Positions 13,107 to 27,461 of a stretch of DNA of 64,000 nucleotides are shown piece after piece (the first letter of the stretch is position 1; every line of letters starts with the position of its first letter). Made by a program: the position numbers and the translations under genes. A model generated the notes under the pieces. The model searched no databases, was not told where the DNA came from, and worked only from the letters and a program-made list of their open reading frames with translations. Location: positions 1 to 64,000 of the forward strand of contig NZ_JAPNXS010000014.1 of NCBI RefSeq assembly GCF_030397575.1. Reading direction: 5' to 3'. This DNA is from Psychromonas sp. 14N.309.X.WAT.B.A12 (lineage in GTDB: Bacteria; Pseudomonadota; Gammaproteobacteria; Enterobacterales; Psychromonadaceae).

Positions 13107-13148
13107 TCAATTAAATAATTAATTTATTTTTATTAATTATTTAATTGA
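13107..13148 (-). terminator. AT-only hairpin, probable terminator of the DUF2161-type gene
   Basis: A perfect 17-bp inverted repeat (13107-13123 and 13132-13148) with an 8-base loop overlaps the stop codon of the upstream minus-strand gene. Almost all pairs are A-T. On the minus strand it is followed by GAGG and eight T, so it probably ends transcription of that gene. Confidence 0.6.
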
Positions 13149-13833
13149 TTGATATTTTTTGTTTTTTCTTCCAATCAATTAATTCCAATTTCCCCTTTTC
13201 AGATAGGGTATATAGACCACGTTGTATTTTATCAAACCAAGCATAATGATTATTATATAGAAATTGTGTTGCTTGTGGTTCATCAATAGCTTTATTGATT
13301 GAAGCACCTGAGGTTGGTGGTGATTGTAATAAGTATTCAGCGATTCGAATGGCACGTTGTCTATAGGCTGTTAGTCCTGCCGCGCTATTAGTTGAACCGC
13401 CCTTTTGAGTATCACCTTGACGTAAATTAAACTCTTTTAACAGGGCTTTTTGTTTACGTTTATTCTTTTTTGGAGTGTAGTCTTTAGGATCATTGATCAC
13501 TTCTACATATTGTTGTGTTTTTTGTATATCTACGACAATTAAGCCCAATCCTAAACGAGCAATTAATTTTTTAAGTTGTTTCTGCTTATTTTTATAAATA
13601 GTGGCTTGTTTAGGAATTGCAATATAGACGTTATCAGCAAGTGTAAAACGCTCTACAGCTTGTAATAAAAGAGTAATGTTAAGTGTTAATTTTAATTCAA
13701 TAATTAACATCTCTTGGTCTTTGATTGCCACGATATCGCAGTTTTTTACTTCCCCTTTCACCTGATAGCCTAAATTGCTTAAAAAATGCTTTATAGGTAA
13801 ATACAGGTCAGATTCTTGTAGTTTTATAGGCAT
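13141..13833 (-). CDS. DUF2161-type protein with PD-(D/E)XK nuclease-like core
   Basis: The protein has 230 residues and no signal or membrane segment. Near the N-terminus the pattern CDIVAIKDQEMLIIELKL (about 28-45) has the D...ExK spacing of the PD-(D/E)XK nuclease fold, and the overall sequence resembles the DUF2161 family. The middle (about 115-140) is rich in Lys, and the C-terminal third (YLLQSPPTSGASINKAI) looks like a winged-helix or DNA-contact region. No activity is established for the family as far as I know. It is transcribed alone, ends in an AT-only hairpin and is divergent from glyQS. Confidence 0.65.
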   Translation of the reverse strand: MPIKLQESDLYLPIKHFLSNLGYQVKGEVKNCDIVAIKDQEMLIIELKLTLNITLLLQAVERFTLADNVYIAIPKQATIYKNKQKQLKKLIARLGLGLIVVDIQKTQQYVEVINDPKDYTPKKNKRKQKALLKEFNLRQGDTQKGGSTNSAAGLTAYRQRAIRIAEYLLQSPPTSGASINKAIDEPQATQFLYNNHYAWFDKIQRGLYTLSEKGKLELIDWKKKQKISIN

Positions 13834-14075
13834 ATGTATTCATTAATAGCTGATGGTGTTACTAGGGAATAGATAAAATATAACATATTCATTTGTCTGT
13901 TTTACTGATATTAACCTGTAAATCTCCAAGGTGTTTATAGTAGATATTTTATGCTGCTGATTATTTTAAGTATTGACTTGCCAAGTTAAGCGATGTAATT
14001 GATTGTCATTGGTATAATTGTCGCCAAATGGGTATAATAAATTTCATTTTTTCTAATTAACTCGAAGCCTAAATC

Positions 14076-14984
14076 ATGCAAAAATTCGATACAAAAACAT
14101 TCCAAGGGCTAATTCTTGCTTTGCAAGACTTCTGGGCTCGTCAAGGTTGTGCCATTGTACAACCACTCGATATGGAAGTTGGGGCTGGCACATTCCATCC
14201 TCAAACATTCTTACGTTCAATTGGTCCTGAGCCAATGAGCAGTGCTTATGTTCAACCATGTCGTCGTCCTACCGATGGCCGTTACGGTGAAAACCCTAAT
14301 CGCTTACAACACTATTACCAATTCCAAGTTGTATTAAAGCCATCGCCTAAAAATATCCAAGAACTATATTTACAGTCGCTAGAAGAGATCGGTATCGATA
14401 CATCGATTCATGATATTCGCTTTGTAGAAGATAACTGGGAATCGCCGACACTAGGTGCGTGGGGTTTAGGTTGGGAAATATGGTTAAATGGTATGGAAGT
14501 GACACAGTTTACTTACTTCCAACAAGTTGGTGGACTTGAATGTTCTCCTGTAACGGGTGAAATTACTTACGGTTTAGAGCGTTTAGCAATGTATATCCAA
14601 GGGGTCGATAGTATTTATGATCTTGTTTGGACTGATGGGCCAATGGGTAAAGTTACTTACGGTGATATTTTCCACCAAAATGAAGTTGAACAATCAACTT
14701 ATAACTTTGAACATGCTGATGTTGATGCACTTTTTGTACAGTTTGATCAATGTGAAAAAGATAGTCAAAAGTTAATTGAAGCTGGTTTACCTTTACCTGC
14801 CTACGAGCAAGTAATGAAAGCATCGCATGTATTTAATTTGTTAGATGCGCGCCATGCGATCTCTGTGACAGAACGCCAACGTTATATATTACGTGTTCGT
14901 TCACTTTCAAAAGCAGTTGCAGAGGCTTATTACAGTGCACGTGAAACACTTGGTTTCCCACTTTGTAAAAATTTAGATAAATAG
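14076..14984 (+). CDS. glyQ: Glycyl-tRNA synthetase alpha subunit
   Basis: This is the catalytic-site subunit of the alpha2beta2 bacterial glycyl-tRNA synthetase. The protein has 302 residues (E. coli 303). The class II motifs are recognisable: the N-terminal [19 protein letters not shown], the conserved [20 protein letters not shown] near 61-80, and [11 protein letters not shown] near 168-178. It is 11 bases upstream of glyS and forms an operon with it. A TATAAT at 14013-14018 lies upstream, but no good -35 is seen. The region 13834-14075 shows nothing else. Confidence 0.97.
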   Translation: MQKFDTKTFQGLILALQDFWARQGCAIVQPLDMEVGAGTFHPQTFLRSIGPEPMSSAYVQPCRRPTDGRYGENPNRLQHYYQFQVVLKPSPKNIQELYLQSLEEIGIDTSIHDIRFVEDNWESPTLGAWGLGWEIWLNGMEVTQFTYFQQVGGLECSPVTGEITYGLERLAMYIQGVDSIYDLVWTDGPMGKVTYGDIFHQNEVEQSTYNFEHADVDALFVQFDQCEKDSQKLIEAGLPLPAYEQVMKASHVFNLLDARHAISVTERQRYILRVRSLSKAVAEAYYSARETLGFPLCKNLDK

Positions 14985-14995
14985 AGGCAAGTTTA

Positions 14996-17062
14996 ATGTC
15001 ACATGAAAATTTATTGATTGAGTTGGGTACAGAAGAGTTACCACCGAAATCACTTCGTAAACTTGCTGAATCATTTGCTAACAATGTTGAAGCAGAATTA
15101 GTTAAAGCTGAATTAGCTTTTGATAAAGTTGAATGGTTAGCTTCTCCAAGACGTTTAGCAGTAGTAGTTACTAACTTAGTAGCCGCACAAGCTGATAAAA
15201 TTGTAGAAAAACGTGGACCAGCAGTTAATGTCGCATTTGATGATTCAGGTATAGCGACTAAAGCCGCGCAAGGTTGGGCTCGTTCAAACGGTATTAGTGT
15301 TGAACAAGCTGAGCGCCTAGTGACGGATAAAGGTGAATGGCTATTATTTAAGTCATCAGTTAAAGGCCAAGAAATTAGTCAGCTAATTCCTGAGATCGCG
15401 GCGACTGCATTAAGTAAACTACCAATCCCTAAACCAATGCGTTGGGGAAGTGAAAGCACACAGTTTATTCGTCCTGTGCATACAGTGACAATGTTATTTG
15501 GTAGCAAGCTAATCCAAGGTGAGTTGTTAGGTGTTGCTTCAGACAGAGTTATCCGAGGACATCGTTTCCTAGGTGAAGCTGAGTTAACGTTAAATCACGC
15601 AGACGATTACCAATCATTACTAGACGATTCTGGTAAAGTGATTGTTGATTATGAACGTCGAAAAGCAATCATTCGTGAGCAAGTAGAAGCTGTTGCTGCG
15701 CATGAAAACGGTGTTGCGGCTATTGATGAAGAATTATTAGAAGAAGTAACGTCATTAGTTGAATGGCCTGTTACGCTGGTGGGTTCTTTTGAAGAGAAAT
15801 TCTTAGCCGTTCCTTCTGAAGCGCTTATCTACACAATGAAAGATAACCAAAAGTACTTTCCAGTACTAGATAAAGAAGGTAATTTATTACCTCGCTTCAT
15901 CTTTGTTTCAAATATTGTTAGTCGTGATCCTAAACAAGTTATTTCAGGTAACGAGAAAGTAGTTCGTCCTCGTTTAGCAGATGCTGAGTTCTTCTTTGAA
16001 ACAGATAAAAAGAAAACATTAGAAAGCCGTTTAGGCTCTCTATCAACTGTATTATTCCAAAAACAACTGGGTACATTAAAAGAGAAATCTGAGCGTATTA
16101 GTGAAGTTGCTGCAAAAGTTGCGGCTAAAATTGATGCTAATACTGAGCATGCACAACGTGCAGGCCTATTATCTAAAGCAGACTTAATGTCTGAGATGGT
16201 GATGGAATTCCCTGACGTTCAAGGTGTAATGGGGATGTATTACGCTCGTTTTGATGGTGAACATGAAGATGTTGCTGTTGCATTAAACGAGCAATACTTA
16301 CCACGTTTTGCTGGTGATAAACTACCAACTTCTTTAGTTGCCTGTGCTGTGTCTTTAGCTGATAAGTTAGATACATTAGTGGGTATCTTTGGTATTGGTC
16401 AAGCTCCAAAAGGTGATAAAGACCCGTTTGCTTTACGTCGTGCGGCCATTGGTCTATTACGTATCATTACTGATAAACAGTTAGACTTAGATATCGTTGA
16501 CCTGGTTGAAATCGCTAAAGTCCAATATGGCGATAAATTAACTAACGACAACGTAGTTAATGATGTTGTTGATTTCTTGTTCGGTCGTTTCCGTGCAACT
16601 TATCAAGCTGGTGGATATTCAGTTGAGCTTATTCAATCTGTTTTAGAGCGTCGTCCTACTAAACCTGTAGACTTCGAAAAACGTATTAAAGCAGTAGCTA
16701 AGTTCCAAACTTTACCAGAAGCTGCACCTATTGCTGCTGCAAATAAACGTATTAGTAATATTCTTGCTAAAGTAAATGATGAAATTAACAGTGAAGTTGA
16801 TGCAAATTTACTCCAAGAAGACGCTGAAAAAGCACTTTCTGAAATTTTAGAGGCTCTAGAAAGCAAGCTAAGCCCTTTATTTGAAGAAGGAGACTACGAG
16901 TCAGCCTTGTTCGAGTTAGCTAGCTTAAAATCGCCTGTAGACGATTTTTTCGATAGCGTGATGGTAATGGCGGACGATTTGGCAGTAAAAAACAACCGTT
17001 TAGCCCTTTTAAACCGTTTACGTAACTTGTTCTTACGAGTTGCTGATGTTTCTGTTTTGTAA
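14996..17062 (+). CDS. glyS: Glycyl-tRNA synthetase beta subunit
   Basis: The beta subunit binds and positions tRNA(Gly). The protein has 688 residues, close to E. coli (689). The N-terminus ([15 protein letters not shown]) and the HD-like region around [31 protein letters not shown] (about 455-485) are typical, with a C-terminal DALR/anticodon-binding-like helical domain. AGAGGCAA precedes the ATG. A strong terminator follows. Confidence 0.97.
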   Translation: MSHENLLIELGTEELPPKSLRKLAESFANNVEAELVKAELAFDKVEWLASPRRLAVVVTNLVAAQADKIVEKRGPAVNVAFDDSGIATKAAQGWARSNGISVEQAERLVTDKGEWLLFKSSVKGQEISQLIPEIAATALSKLPIPKPMRWGSESTQFIRPVHTVTMLFGSKLIQGELLGVASDRVIRGHRFLGEAELTLNHADDYQSLLDDSGKVIVDYERRKAIIREQVEAVAAHENGVAAIDEELLEEVTSLVEWPVTLVGSFEEKFLAVPSEALIYTMKDNQKYFPVLDKEGNLLPRFIFVSNIVSRDPKQVISGNEKVVRPRLADAEFFFETDKKKTLESRLGSLSTVLFQKQLGTLKEKSERISEVAAKVAAKIDANTEHAQRAGLLSKADLMSEMVMEFPDVQGVMGMYYARFDGEHEDVAVALNEQYLPRFAGDKLPTSLVACAVSLADKLDTLVGIFGIGQAPKGDKDPFALRRAAIGLLRIITDKQLDLDIVDLVEIAKVQYGDKLTNDNVVNDVVDFLFGRFRATYQAGGYSVELIQSVLERRPTKPVDFEKRIKAVAKFQTLPEAAPIAAANKRISNILAKVNDEINSEVDANLLQEDAEKALSEILEALESKLSPLFEEGDYESALFELASLKSPVDDFFDSVMVMADDLAVKNNRLALLNRLRNLFLRVADVSVL

Positions 17063-17093
17063 TTTATCGTAATAATAAAACATTAATCTCAAC

Positions 17094-17123
17094 AAAAAAG
17101 CTCAGTTTTTACTGAGCTTTTTT
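17094..17123 (+). terminator. Rho-independent terminator of glyQS
   Basis: AAAAAAGCTCAGT pairs with ACTGAGCTTTTTT around a TTTT loop, 31 bases after the glyS stop. Its last base is also the first base of the parS site at 17123. Confidence 0.88.
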
Positions 17124-17138
17124 GTTTCACGTGAAACA
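17123..17138. other. parS: parS site 1 (ParB-binding centromere)
   Basis: TGTTTCACGTGAAACA is an exact match to the conserved 16-bp chromosomal parS palindrome. It sits immediately after the glyS terminator, in the non-coding stretch 17063-17417, which otherwise holds only the terminator and parS site 2. Confidence 0.93.
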
Positions 17139-17352
17139 GGTTTAGACTATTTTGGCTTGTTTAATTTGAACTTTTGATGTGAGTTTTTACCTATTTCATA
17201 ATGGCCCTCATCATTAAAAACCTTATTTTTCTCCTTTATATTTATGAATATTCGCTCTGCTTATATTGATCAGTAGGATAAAATAAACAGGTAAAAATTT
17301 AAGATGAAGCTTTTTTATTGCTTATAAGATCAGTGGTAAAAGTACAAAATCA

Positions 17353-17368
17353 GGTTTCACGTGAAACA
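17353..17368. other. parS: parS site 2 (one mismatch)
   Basis: GGTTTCACGTGAAACA matches 15 of 16 positions of parS, differing only at the first base. It lies 50 bases upstream of the avtA start, so bound ParB could overlap the avtA promoter region. Confidence 0.88.
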
Positions 17369-17417
17369 AATTATTTTGAAACTGCATAATTAAAATTTAT
17401 ATTTAGGATTGTTATAA

Positions 17418-18674
17418 ATGCCCTATTCAACTTTTGGAAATAAATTTACACAGCATTCTGGCATCAATGAGCTAATGGACGACTTAAATAAAGGTGTAAA
17501 AGGTGGCGATGATATTTTAATGTTAGGTGGCGGAAACCCTGCTAGTATTCCGTCTATTCATCAACGACTCACTGATTTAATGCAGGAGTTATTAGACCAA
17601 GGGAAACTAATGGATACCCTTGGGAACTATGATGGACCACAAGGTAAAGATGCATTTATTAATGCATTAGTAGAATTGTTCAATGATCTATACGATTGGG
17701 ATTTATCTACAGACAATATCATGTTAACAAATGGTAGCCAAAATGCGTTTTTCTACCTATTTAATTTATTAGCGGGTGATTTTTCACAGGGTAAAAAACG
17801 TAAAATTTTATTCCCTCTCGCCCCAGAATATATTGGCTATGCCGATGCCAGTGTCTCTGAAGATACTTTTGTCGCTGTTCGACCTAAGATAACAGAACTA
17901 CCAAACCAACAATTTAAGTACCACGTTGATTTTGATGCATTGAATATAACAGATGATATTGGTGCTATTTGTGTTTCTAGACCAACTAACCCAACGGGCA
18001 ATGTATTAACTGATGCAGAGATTGAAAAGTTAGATAAGCTAGCTAAACAACATAATATTCCACTGATTATCGATAATGCTTATGGCACTCCTTTTCCAAA
18101 TATTATCTTTGAAGAGGTAAAACCTCACTTTAACCTTAATACTATTTTATGTTTAAGTTTATCTAAGTTTGGTTTACCAGGTGCACGTTGTGGGATAGTC
18201 ATTGCTAATTCAGAAGTTATTAAAGCAATGTCTAATTTATCTGGCATTATGGCTTTATCACCAGGTGGTATCGGCCCTGAAATCGCACTACCATTAGTTA
18301 AAAGTAAAGAGATTATTGAATTGAGTGATCAGGTTATTAGGCCTTTTTATAAACAAAAATCTGAAGTTGCTATTAAACTATTATCTGAAAAAATACACAG
18401 TAAAAATTTCAGAATTCACAAATCAGAAGGTGCATTATTTCTTTGGCTTTGGTTTAAAGATTTACCTATCACTTCACATGAACTATACCAGCGCTTAAAA
18501 GAGAGAGGCTTGATTGTTGTTTCAGGTCATTACTTTTTCCCTGGTTTGGATCAAGGTTGGCAACACACCCAAGAATGTCTTCGACTTAATTACGCACAAG
18601 ATAGCGACGTAGTAGAGCGTGGCATTAATATATTGGCTGATTTAGTCAATGAACTCTATACAGAAAACGTCTAA
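17418..18674 (+). CDS. avtA: Valine-pyruvate aminotransferase AvtA
   Basis: This is a PLP-dependent class I/II aminotransferase that interconverts valine plus pyruvate with 2-ketoisovalerate plus alanine. The protein has 418 residues (E. coli AvtA 417) and is similar to it throughout: LGGGNPASIP (36-45), NYDGPQGK (75-82), LTNGSQNAFFYLFNLLAG, SRPTNPTGNV (about 195-204) and the PLP-lysine region SLSKFGLPGARCG (about 247-259). It is flanked by parS sites on both sides, an association of position only. TTAGGA lies upstream of the ATG. Confidence 0.93.
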   Translation: MPYSTFGNKFTQHSGINELMDDLNKGVKGGDDILMLGGGNPASIPSIHQRLTDLMQELLDQGKLMDTLGNYDGPQGKDAFINALVELFNDLYDWDLSTDNIMLTNGSQNAFFYLFNLLAGDFSQGKKRKILFPLAPEYIGYADASVSEDTFVAVRPKITELPNQQFKYHVDFDALNITDDIGAICVSRPTNPTGNVLTDAEIEKLDKLAKQHNIPLIIDNAYGTPFPNIIFEEVKPHFNLNTILCLSLSKFGLPGARCGIVIANSEVIKAMSNLSGIMALSPGGIGPEIALPLVKSKEIIELSDQVIRPFYKQKSEVAIKLLSEKIHSKNFRIHKSEGALFLWLWFKDLPITSHELYQRLKERGLIVVSGHYFFPGLDQGWQHTQECLRLNYAQDSDVVERGINILADLVNELYTENV

Positions 18675-18689
18675 TTTTTATTGAAATGT

Positions 18690-18717
18690 AAAGTGTGTTT
18701 CACGTGAAACACACTTT
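18690..18717. other. parS: parS site 3 within a 28-bp perfect palindrome
   Basis: The exact parS 16-mer TGTTTCACGTGAAACA is at 18696-18711. The symmetry extends six further bases on each side to give a perfect 28-bp palindrome (arms 18690-18703 and 18704-18717). It starts 16 bases after the avtA stop and is followed on the plus strand by TATTTAAT, so it may also act as an avtA terminator. Confidence 0.93.
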
Positions 18718-18750
18718 ATTTAATACCTTCCTCTTTATTTTTTCTTACTT

Positions 18751-20691
18751 TTAACGCTTTAATTGCGTGATTAAATTATTCAATACTTCACTAATATCTT
18801 TGATGATGCTGCTGGATTGGTTAATCTCTTGGAGATTATCGCTGACTTGTTGTGCATGTTGTTTAATGGCATTGGTATTTATTACAACTTGCTCAATGGT
18901 TGCAGTCTGCTCTTCTGTTGTTGTTGCGATGGTATTATTGAATAGGTAAATATCATTAATTATATTCGATACTGATTTTAGTTGTTCTTGAGCTTCTAAA
19001 CTATGGTTGGCGCAATCGATGGCTGCATCACTTTGCTGTAGGACAAATTCATTTGCTTGGTTTGCCGTATCAACTAATTGGTTAATGATATGTTGAATCT
19101 CTTCCGTTGAACTAGAGGTACGAATTGCTAATGCTCTTACTTCATCTGCAACTACTGCGAACCCCCTCCCTTGTTCACCAGCACGTGCAGCTTCAATGGC
19201 TGCATTAAGTGCGAGTAAATTGGTTTGGCTAGAGACGTTATTAATGACTTCTAATACATTATTAATTGAGTAAGTATCTGCCGTTAACTTTTTAACAATT
19301 TTACTGAGAGAAAGAATATTGTCTGATAATTGCTTGGTTTTTTGCACTTCACTGGCTAAAACAAAATCTGCTTTATTAACTAATTTAACCGCTTGATCTG
19401 TTTGTTTACTGGTATCCACTGCATTTTTTGTAATTTCAGTAAAGGAATCCGATAAAGCAATGATTGAAGTATTTACCAATTCGGTTTGTTGGTGCTGTTG
19501 CTGGCTGCTCTGTTGCGCCTGTATTGCTCGCTTTTGCAAAAGGTGACTAGCATTAAGAGCTTGTTCTGATTGCGATTGTAAGGAGGCTGTGAGCTCTTTT
19601 AAATAGGTTTGTAACCTAACACTCCTATTATTAACAATATTAAACTCAGAAAAGCGACTATTTACCTTAAGTGCTTGTCCAAAGTCCCCTGATGTTAATG
19701 CATCGAAAAAAGGCAGTAATCTGCGGATGAACTGTAATGTTTTAAATTGTAAGTTCGCTGATAATACGATCATTAATGTAAATAACAGCAATGTACATGA
19801 GCCGATTAAACGTACTTTTTCGGTTATTGATTGTTTTTGTCGATCAACAATAGTTGAATATTCAGTAAAGGTTTTTATTAAGGTAGATAATTGAACACTT
19901 AATTTAGTGCGGCTATCAATGACGGAAGACAACATAGTTCGAGTATTTGATAACTCTTTTGGGTAACGAATGGTTAAGCTTTTCAACTCCCCTATTACCT
20001 CTAACGTTAAATCGACAGTTTCCGGTTGATCAAAACTGAACTCATCTACTGTTTCTGTATAAAATAAATTAAGTGTAGGTAGTTCGCTGATGCTTTTTAA
20101 ATGTTCCATAATAGTATTATTTTGTTCAATCAAATTATGTTTAATCGTATCGCTTTTTTGTTCTATATAACTTTGTCTCAATACCGCTATTTGGTGTAAA
20201 TTTTGATTTATGTTTAATAACAGTCGGTAATAGTTTTGTCTTATATTTAAATTAACTTCTGATTTATTAATTAAACGGCCTAGATCAGTGATATAACCTT
20301 GTCGTTCTATCTCATTATTAATGAGCAGTAGATCAGGTGTTGCTGCTAATTTTCCTGCTTCTCTGGTACCTGCAATTGCCTTTTCTAATTTAACTATCTC
20401 TTTGGTTATTGACTCTGATTGTGTTGAGTTAAGCCAGTCAATTGGGGTCGTTTTTAATATTTCTAATTTATTTTCTGCATTTAATAATTTTTGAGTATCC
20501 CCATTTCCCAAGTATTGTTCCAATGAGATAGCAATGTCGTTTTCCAATGTGGATTTTATTGCATGATAAGACTGGTTTATTTGATAGGGTTTATCAACCT
20601 CTTGCCAAGCCCATATGATAAATCCTGAAATAAATAATAGTAAGGCAGCAATACAGCTACAAATAATTTTCGTAAGTAAGTTAATCGACAT
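18751..20691 (-). CDS. Methyl-accepting chemotaxis protein
   Basis: The protein has 646 residues and the layout of a transmembrane chemoreceptor. A first membrane helix is at about 7-29, a periplasmic helical sensor region at 30-294, a second membrane helix at about 295-316 and a long cytoplasmic coiled coil. The highly conserved signalling tip [23 protein letters not shown] lies at about 485-507, followed by [16 protein letters not shown] recognisable ligand domain is not evident, so the signal is unknown. No che genes are nearby; it is a stand-alone receptor between avtA and gyrB, inside the parS cluster. No C-terminal NWETF-type pentapeptide is present. Confidence 0.92.
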   Translation of the reverse strand: MSINLLTKIICSCIAALLLFISGFIIWAWQEVDKPYQINQSYHAIKSTLENDIAISLEQYLGNGDTQKLLNAENKLEILKTTPIDWLNSTQSESITKEIVKLEKAIAGTREAGKLAATPDLLLINNEIERQGYITDLGRLINKSEVNLNIRQNYYRLLLNINQNLHQIAVLRQSYIEQKSDTIKHNLIEQNNTIMEHLKSISELPTLNLFYTETVDEFSFDQPETVDLTLEVIGELKSLTIRYPKELSNTRTMLSSVIDSRTKLSVQLSTLIKTFTEYSTIVDRQKQSITEKVRLIGSCTLLLFTLMIVLSANLQFKTLQFIRRLLPFFDALTSGDFGQALKVNSRFSEFNIVNNRSVRLQTYLKELTASLQSQSEQALNASHLLQKRAIQAQQSSQQQHQQTELVNTSIIALSDSFTEITKNAVDTSKQTDQAVKLVNKADFVLASEVQKTKQLSDNILSLSKIVKKLTADTYSINNVLEVINNVSSQTNLLALNAAIEAARAGEQGRGFAVVADEVRALAIRTSSSTEEIQHIINQLVDTANQANEFVLQQSDAAIDCANHSLEAQEQLKSVSNIINDIYLFNNTIATTTEEQTATIEQVVINTNAIKQHAQQVSDNLQEINQSSSIIKDISEVLNNLITQLKR

Positions 20692-20796
20692 AATGCGCTC
20701 TTCATAATAGTGACAGGCGCATAGTAGCCATCAAATATGGCAATAATATTTCTTGATATCTATAATTAGGTATTAATTTCTAAAATTTTAATTAAA

Positions 20797-20824
20797 AAAA
20801 ATCCAGCTTAAAAGCTGGATTTTT
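20797..20824 (-). terminator. Rho-independent terminator of gyrB (possibly bidirectional)
   Basis: ATCCAGCT and AGCTGGAT arms with flanking A and T runs (AAAAAAAA before, TTTT after on the plus strand) lie 27 bases beyond the gyrB stop. On the minus strand the stem is followed by at least eight T. Confidence 0.85.
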
Positions 20825-20850
20825 CAGATAATTCATCGATATTTATGTAA

Positions 20851-24367
<3,517 letters not shown>

Positions 24368-24450
24368 TAATCAGTTTCCTGAGTGAAGTAGCATGCAGTA
24401 ATTGTTATCGCCATCTTGTCGATATCATCAGTAGATAAGATATTAGACTG

Positions 24451-25554
24451 CTATAAACGCATTGGCATTAATACATATAGTGAGTCATCACTATCAAGCG
24501 ACTCAATTAACGCACTGTGGTCTGAAGTGCTAAATGTTATTTTAACTTGTTCACTTTTTAATGTGTTTAGTACATCTAATACATAGCTTACATTAAAGCC
24601 TATCTCTAATTCTGCCGATTGGTAATCAACATCAATATACTCTTCAGCTTCTTCTCGCTCAGGGTTATTAGCGGTAATTTTTAAAAGATTTTCAGACAAG
24701 GTTAAACGTACGCCACGGAATTTCTCATTAGATAAAATAGCAGCTCGACTAAAAGCTTGTTTAAGTGTTTCACGACTAGAAATAAGTTCTTTATCACCAT
24801 TACGTGGAATAACTCGACGGTAATCAGGGAAGCGCCCGTCCACTAACTTGGTGGTAAACACAAAACCATCAATCACTGCACGTAAGTTATTTTTGCCCAA
24901 TTGAATTGTGACATTTGCTTGGTCTTTATCAAGTAGCTTAACTAACTCTAATACCCCTTTACGAGGCACAATTACAGATTGCTCTTCAATGGCTTGATCA
25001 ATGTTAATGGCACATGAAGCTAAACGATGACCATCGGTTGATACACTGCGTAAAGTGTTGCCTGATACTTCAAAAAACATACCATTTAGATAGTAACGAA
25101 CATCTTGACTCGCCATTGCAAACTGAGTGAACTCAATTAGCTTTTTAAATTCGTTTTGTGGCACAGTTAATTCAATCAGACTCTGCCAAGATTCAATATT
25201 CGGGAAATCGATTGAAGGCAAAGTTGATAGTAAGTACCTACTACGCCCTGATCTTACAGTAACGCGTTCATTTTTCACTTCAAAAGTGACTTCGCAAGGG
25301 TCTGCTAAACCACGGCATATATCCAATAGTTTACGTGCTGGTACGGTAATAGCACCCTCTTCAGAAGCTTGCTCTAATGGTATTTGAGCCATTAATTCAA
25401 CTTCTAAATCAGTACCTGTTAAGTTTAAAAAGTTATCTTTTACTTCAATCAGGATATTACCCATGATCGGTAAAGCTGGGCGACCACCTGCAACCGAGCC
25501 AACCACAAGTTGTAATGGTCTTAATAATATTTCACGGGAAATAGTAAACTTCAT
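24451..25554 (-). CDS. dnaN: DNA polymerase III beta subunit (sliding clamp)
   Basis: DnaN dimerises into the ring that tethers polymerase III to DNA. The protein has 367 residues (E. coli 366). The start MKFTISREILLRPLQLVVGSV and the C-terminus SLYVLMPMRL are the family's conserved ends, the latter forming the partner-binding pocket. It starts 14 bases after the dnaA stop, in one operon with dnaA. Confidence 0.98.
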   Translation of the reverse strand: MKFTISREILLRPLQLVVGSVAGGRPALPIMGNILIEVKDNFLNLTGTDLEVELMAQIPLEQASEEGAITVPARKLLDICRGLADPCEVTFEVKNERVTVRSGRSRYLLSTLPSIDFPNIESWQSLIELTVPQNEFKKLIEFTQFAMASQDVRYYLNGMFFEVSGNTLRSVSTDGHRLASCAINIDQAIEEQSVIVPRKGVLELVKLLDKDQANVTIQLGKNNLRAVIDGFVFTTKLVDGRFPDYRRVIPRNGDKELISSRETLKQAFSRAAILSNEKFRGVRLTLSENLLKITANNPEREEAEEYIDVDYQSAELEIGFNVSYVLDVLNTLKSEQVKITFSTSDHSALIESLDSDDSLYVLMPMRL

Positions 25555-25568
25555 GAGATAAGCCTTTT

Positions 25569-26945
25569 TTACATCGATAAGGTGCGAATAAGTATTTTAT
25601 AGTCTTCTTGAATATCGTTATTTTCACGACGTAGTTCTTCAACTTTACGACAAGCGTGTAATACCGTTGTGTGGTCACGACCACCAAAAGCTTCACCTAT
25701 TTCAGGTAAGCTATGTTGTGTTAACTCTTTAGCAAGTGCCATAGCAATTTGACGTGGGCGCGCAACGGTTCGTGTACGTCGTTTTGAAGACATATCTGAA
25801 ATTTTAATACGGTAATGTTCAGCGACTACTTTTTGAATATTATCTACAGTCGTTTGCTTAGTGTGCACCGCTAACATATCACGTAATGCATCCTGTACCA
25901 GTGAGATAGTGATATCTTGACCGGTAAATTGAGCTTTAGCTGAGATGTTGGCAATCGCGCCTTCTAATACACGAACATCAGTAATGGTTAAACGCTTAGC
26001 AATAAAGAAGGCTACATCATCAGGCAATGTTAAACCACGTTCTTCTGCTTTACTGATCAAGATAGCAACACGCGTCTCTAATTCAGGTGGATCGATTGGA
26101 ATAGATAAACCCCAACCAAAACGAGTACGTAATCGTTCATCGATACCTTCAATCTCTTTTGGAAAGCGGTCACTGGTTAAAATAACCTGCTGGTGGCCAT
26201 CTAACATAGAGTTGAATGTTTGGAATAATACTTCCTGTGAGCGTTCTTTACCTGCGAAGAAGTGAATATCATCTATTAATAGTGCATCAAGAGATGCGTA
26301 ATACTCTTTAAACTGTTCAATGGTATTGTTACGAATTGCATTGATCATATCTTGTACAAACCGTTCAGAACGAATATACACTACTTTGCTTTCAGGGTTT
26401 TCTGAAACAATGGCATTACCTACAGCATGTAATAAATGCGTTTTGCCTAAACCTGGATGTGCATATAAAAAGAGTGGGTTGTAAACACCGCCTGGATTTT
26501 CTGCAATCTGTTGTGTAGTAGCAATAGCAAAATTATTCGATTTACCTTCAACAAAGTTATCAAAGGTATATTTTTTAATTAAATTACTTTTATGGGCGAT
26601 ATTTAAAGATTTTGATTCGCCTTCCCAAGGTTGGTTTGTATTTTGTACCGGTGCTGCTTTTGATACTGTTGGATTATTCGTTGCAGCATTTGCTGTGCCG
26701 ACTAATAAACGTATTTTAATGCTGAGATTAGGATCGACTTCATGTGCCAAGGTTTGCAATTTAGTTTCAATGATATCCATGTACTTTTCTCGTACCCATT
26801 CACTAGTATATTTATTTGGCGAGTATAATGACAAAGTATGATTGTCGTATTCTGCCTGTAAAGGGCGTAACCAAGTACTAAAGTCTCCAGCTGATAGCTC
26901 GTCTTTTAATTGTGCTAAACATTCTTGCCAAATAGCCAGGGACAT
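25569..26945 (-). CDS. dnaA: Chromosomal replication initiator DnaA
   Basis: DnaA binds DnaA boxes and opens oriC in its ATP form. The protein has 458 residues (E. coli 467). An N-terminal DnaB-contact domain is followed by a linker (about 90-120), the AAA+ domain with Walker A HPGLGKTH (about 163-170) and Walker B LLIDDIHF (about 223-230), and the C-terminal HTH with the signature [14 protein letters not shown] near 423-436. The gene points away from rpmH. A DnaA box and several GATC sites lie in its upstream region, consistent with autoregulation. oriC is about 26 kb away, not beside dnaA. Confidence 0.98.
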   Translation of the reverse strand: MSLAIWQECLAQLKDELSAGDFSTWLRPLQAEYDNHTLSLYSPNKYTSEWVREKYMDIIETKLQTLAHEVDPNLSIKIRLLVGTANAATNNPTVSKAAPVQNTNQPWEGESKSLNIAHKSNLIKKYTFDNFVEGKSNNFAIATTQQIAENPGGVYNPLFLYAHPGLGKTHLLHAVGNAIVSENPESKVVYIRSERFVQDMINAIRNNTIEQFKEYYASLDALLIDDIHFFAGKERSQEVLFQTFNSMLDGHQQVILTSDRFPKEIEGIDERLRTRFGWGLSIPIDPPELETRVAILISKAEERGLTLPDDVAFFIAKRLTITDVRVLEGAIANISAKAQFTGQDITISLVQDALRDMLAVHTKQTTVDNIQKVVAEHYRIKISDMSSKRRTRTVARPRQIAMALAKELTQHSLPEIGEAFGGRDHTTVLHACRKVEELRRENNDIQEDYKILIRTLSM

Positions 26946-27174
26946 TGTGGAACTCCAGTAGATTCATTAGGGCGGATAATTCTACCGATAAGATCGTCAT
27001 GATGCCATAAGATCAAGCAACAAAAAGAAAAAAAAGATCCTTGAAATTTATCTCATTCAGTGGTTAAAGCATCCACAAGGTTCTAACTAGGTAACATCAA
27101 GGGCACAGAACTTTATCCACAACATACTTATTTAACTATTTACAAATCTTAATTTATAAGATCGCGGAAGATCC
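26946..27174. promoter_or_regulatory. dnaA upstream control region with DnaA box and GATC cluster
   Basis: The 516-base stretch between dnaA and rpmH is non-coding. A perfect DnaA box TTATCCACA lies at 27113-27121. GATC sites start at 26992, 27011, 27036, 27160 and 27170. Candidate dnaA promoter elements on the minus strand are TTGATC (27011-27016) and TCTTAT (26988-26993), 17 bases apart, or a TAGAAT at 26979-26984; both are weak and overlap GATC sites. Autoregulation by DnaA and Dam/SeqA is inferred. Confidence 0.6.
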
Positions 27175-27202
27175 TTGCTTATTAGTGTCGCTTATATATA
27201 AT
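27175..27202 (+). promoter_or_regulatory. rpmH operon promoter
   Basis: TTGCTT (27175-27180), a 16-base spacer and TATAAT (27197-27202), followed by GC-rich CGCGCCACC, resemble a growth-rate controlled promoter. The resulting rpmH leader would be about 250 nt, in which I see only weak hairpins near 27308-27332. Confidence 0.65.
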
Positions 27203-27461
27203 CGCGCCACCCTAACTTTTGAGTTTGGCTCGTAGTGTTTATTTATTTCTTTATTATTTAATTCTAAAGAAAATGAATTTAATCTACCAGAAAGAAGCAT
27301 CTCTGATTGACTTTTAGTCGATCAATCAATAGAATTCGCTCTCTTTTTAATCGGCTGACGCTTTCGATTAATATTGGTTAATGACTTTCCGAAGTGATTA
27401 AGCACTACTAGATTGAAAAAATTAGCTACTGTACAGTACTTAACAATAAGTGGAAAAGAGC

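Noticed and set aside
27300-27335. Possible attenuator hairpin in the rpmH leader
   Set aside because: The inverted repeat (GATTGA/TCAATC) is short and followed by mixed sequence rather than a T run, so I do not call a regulatory element.
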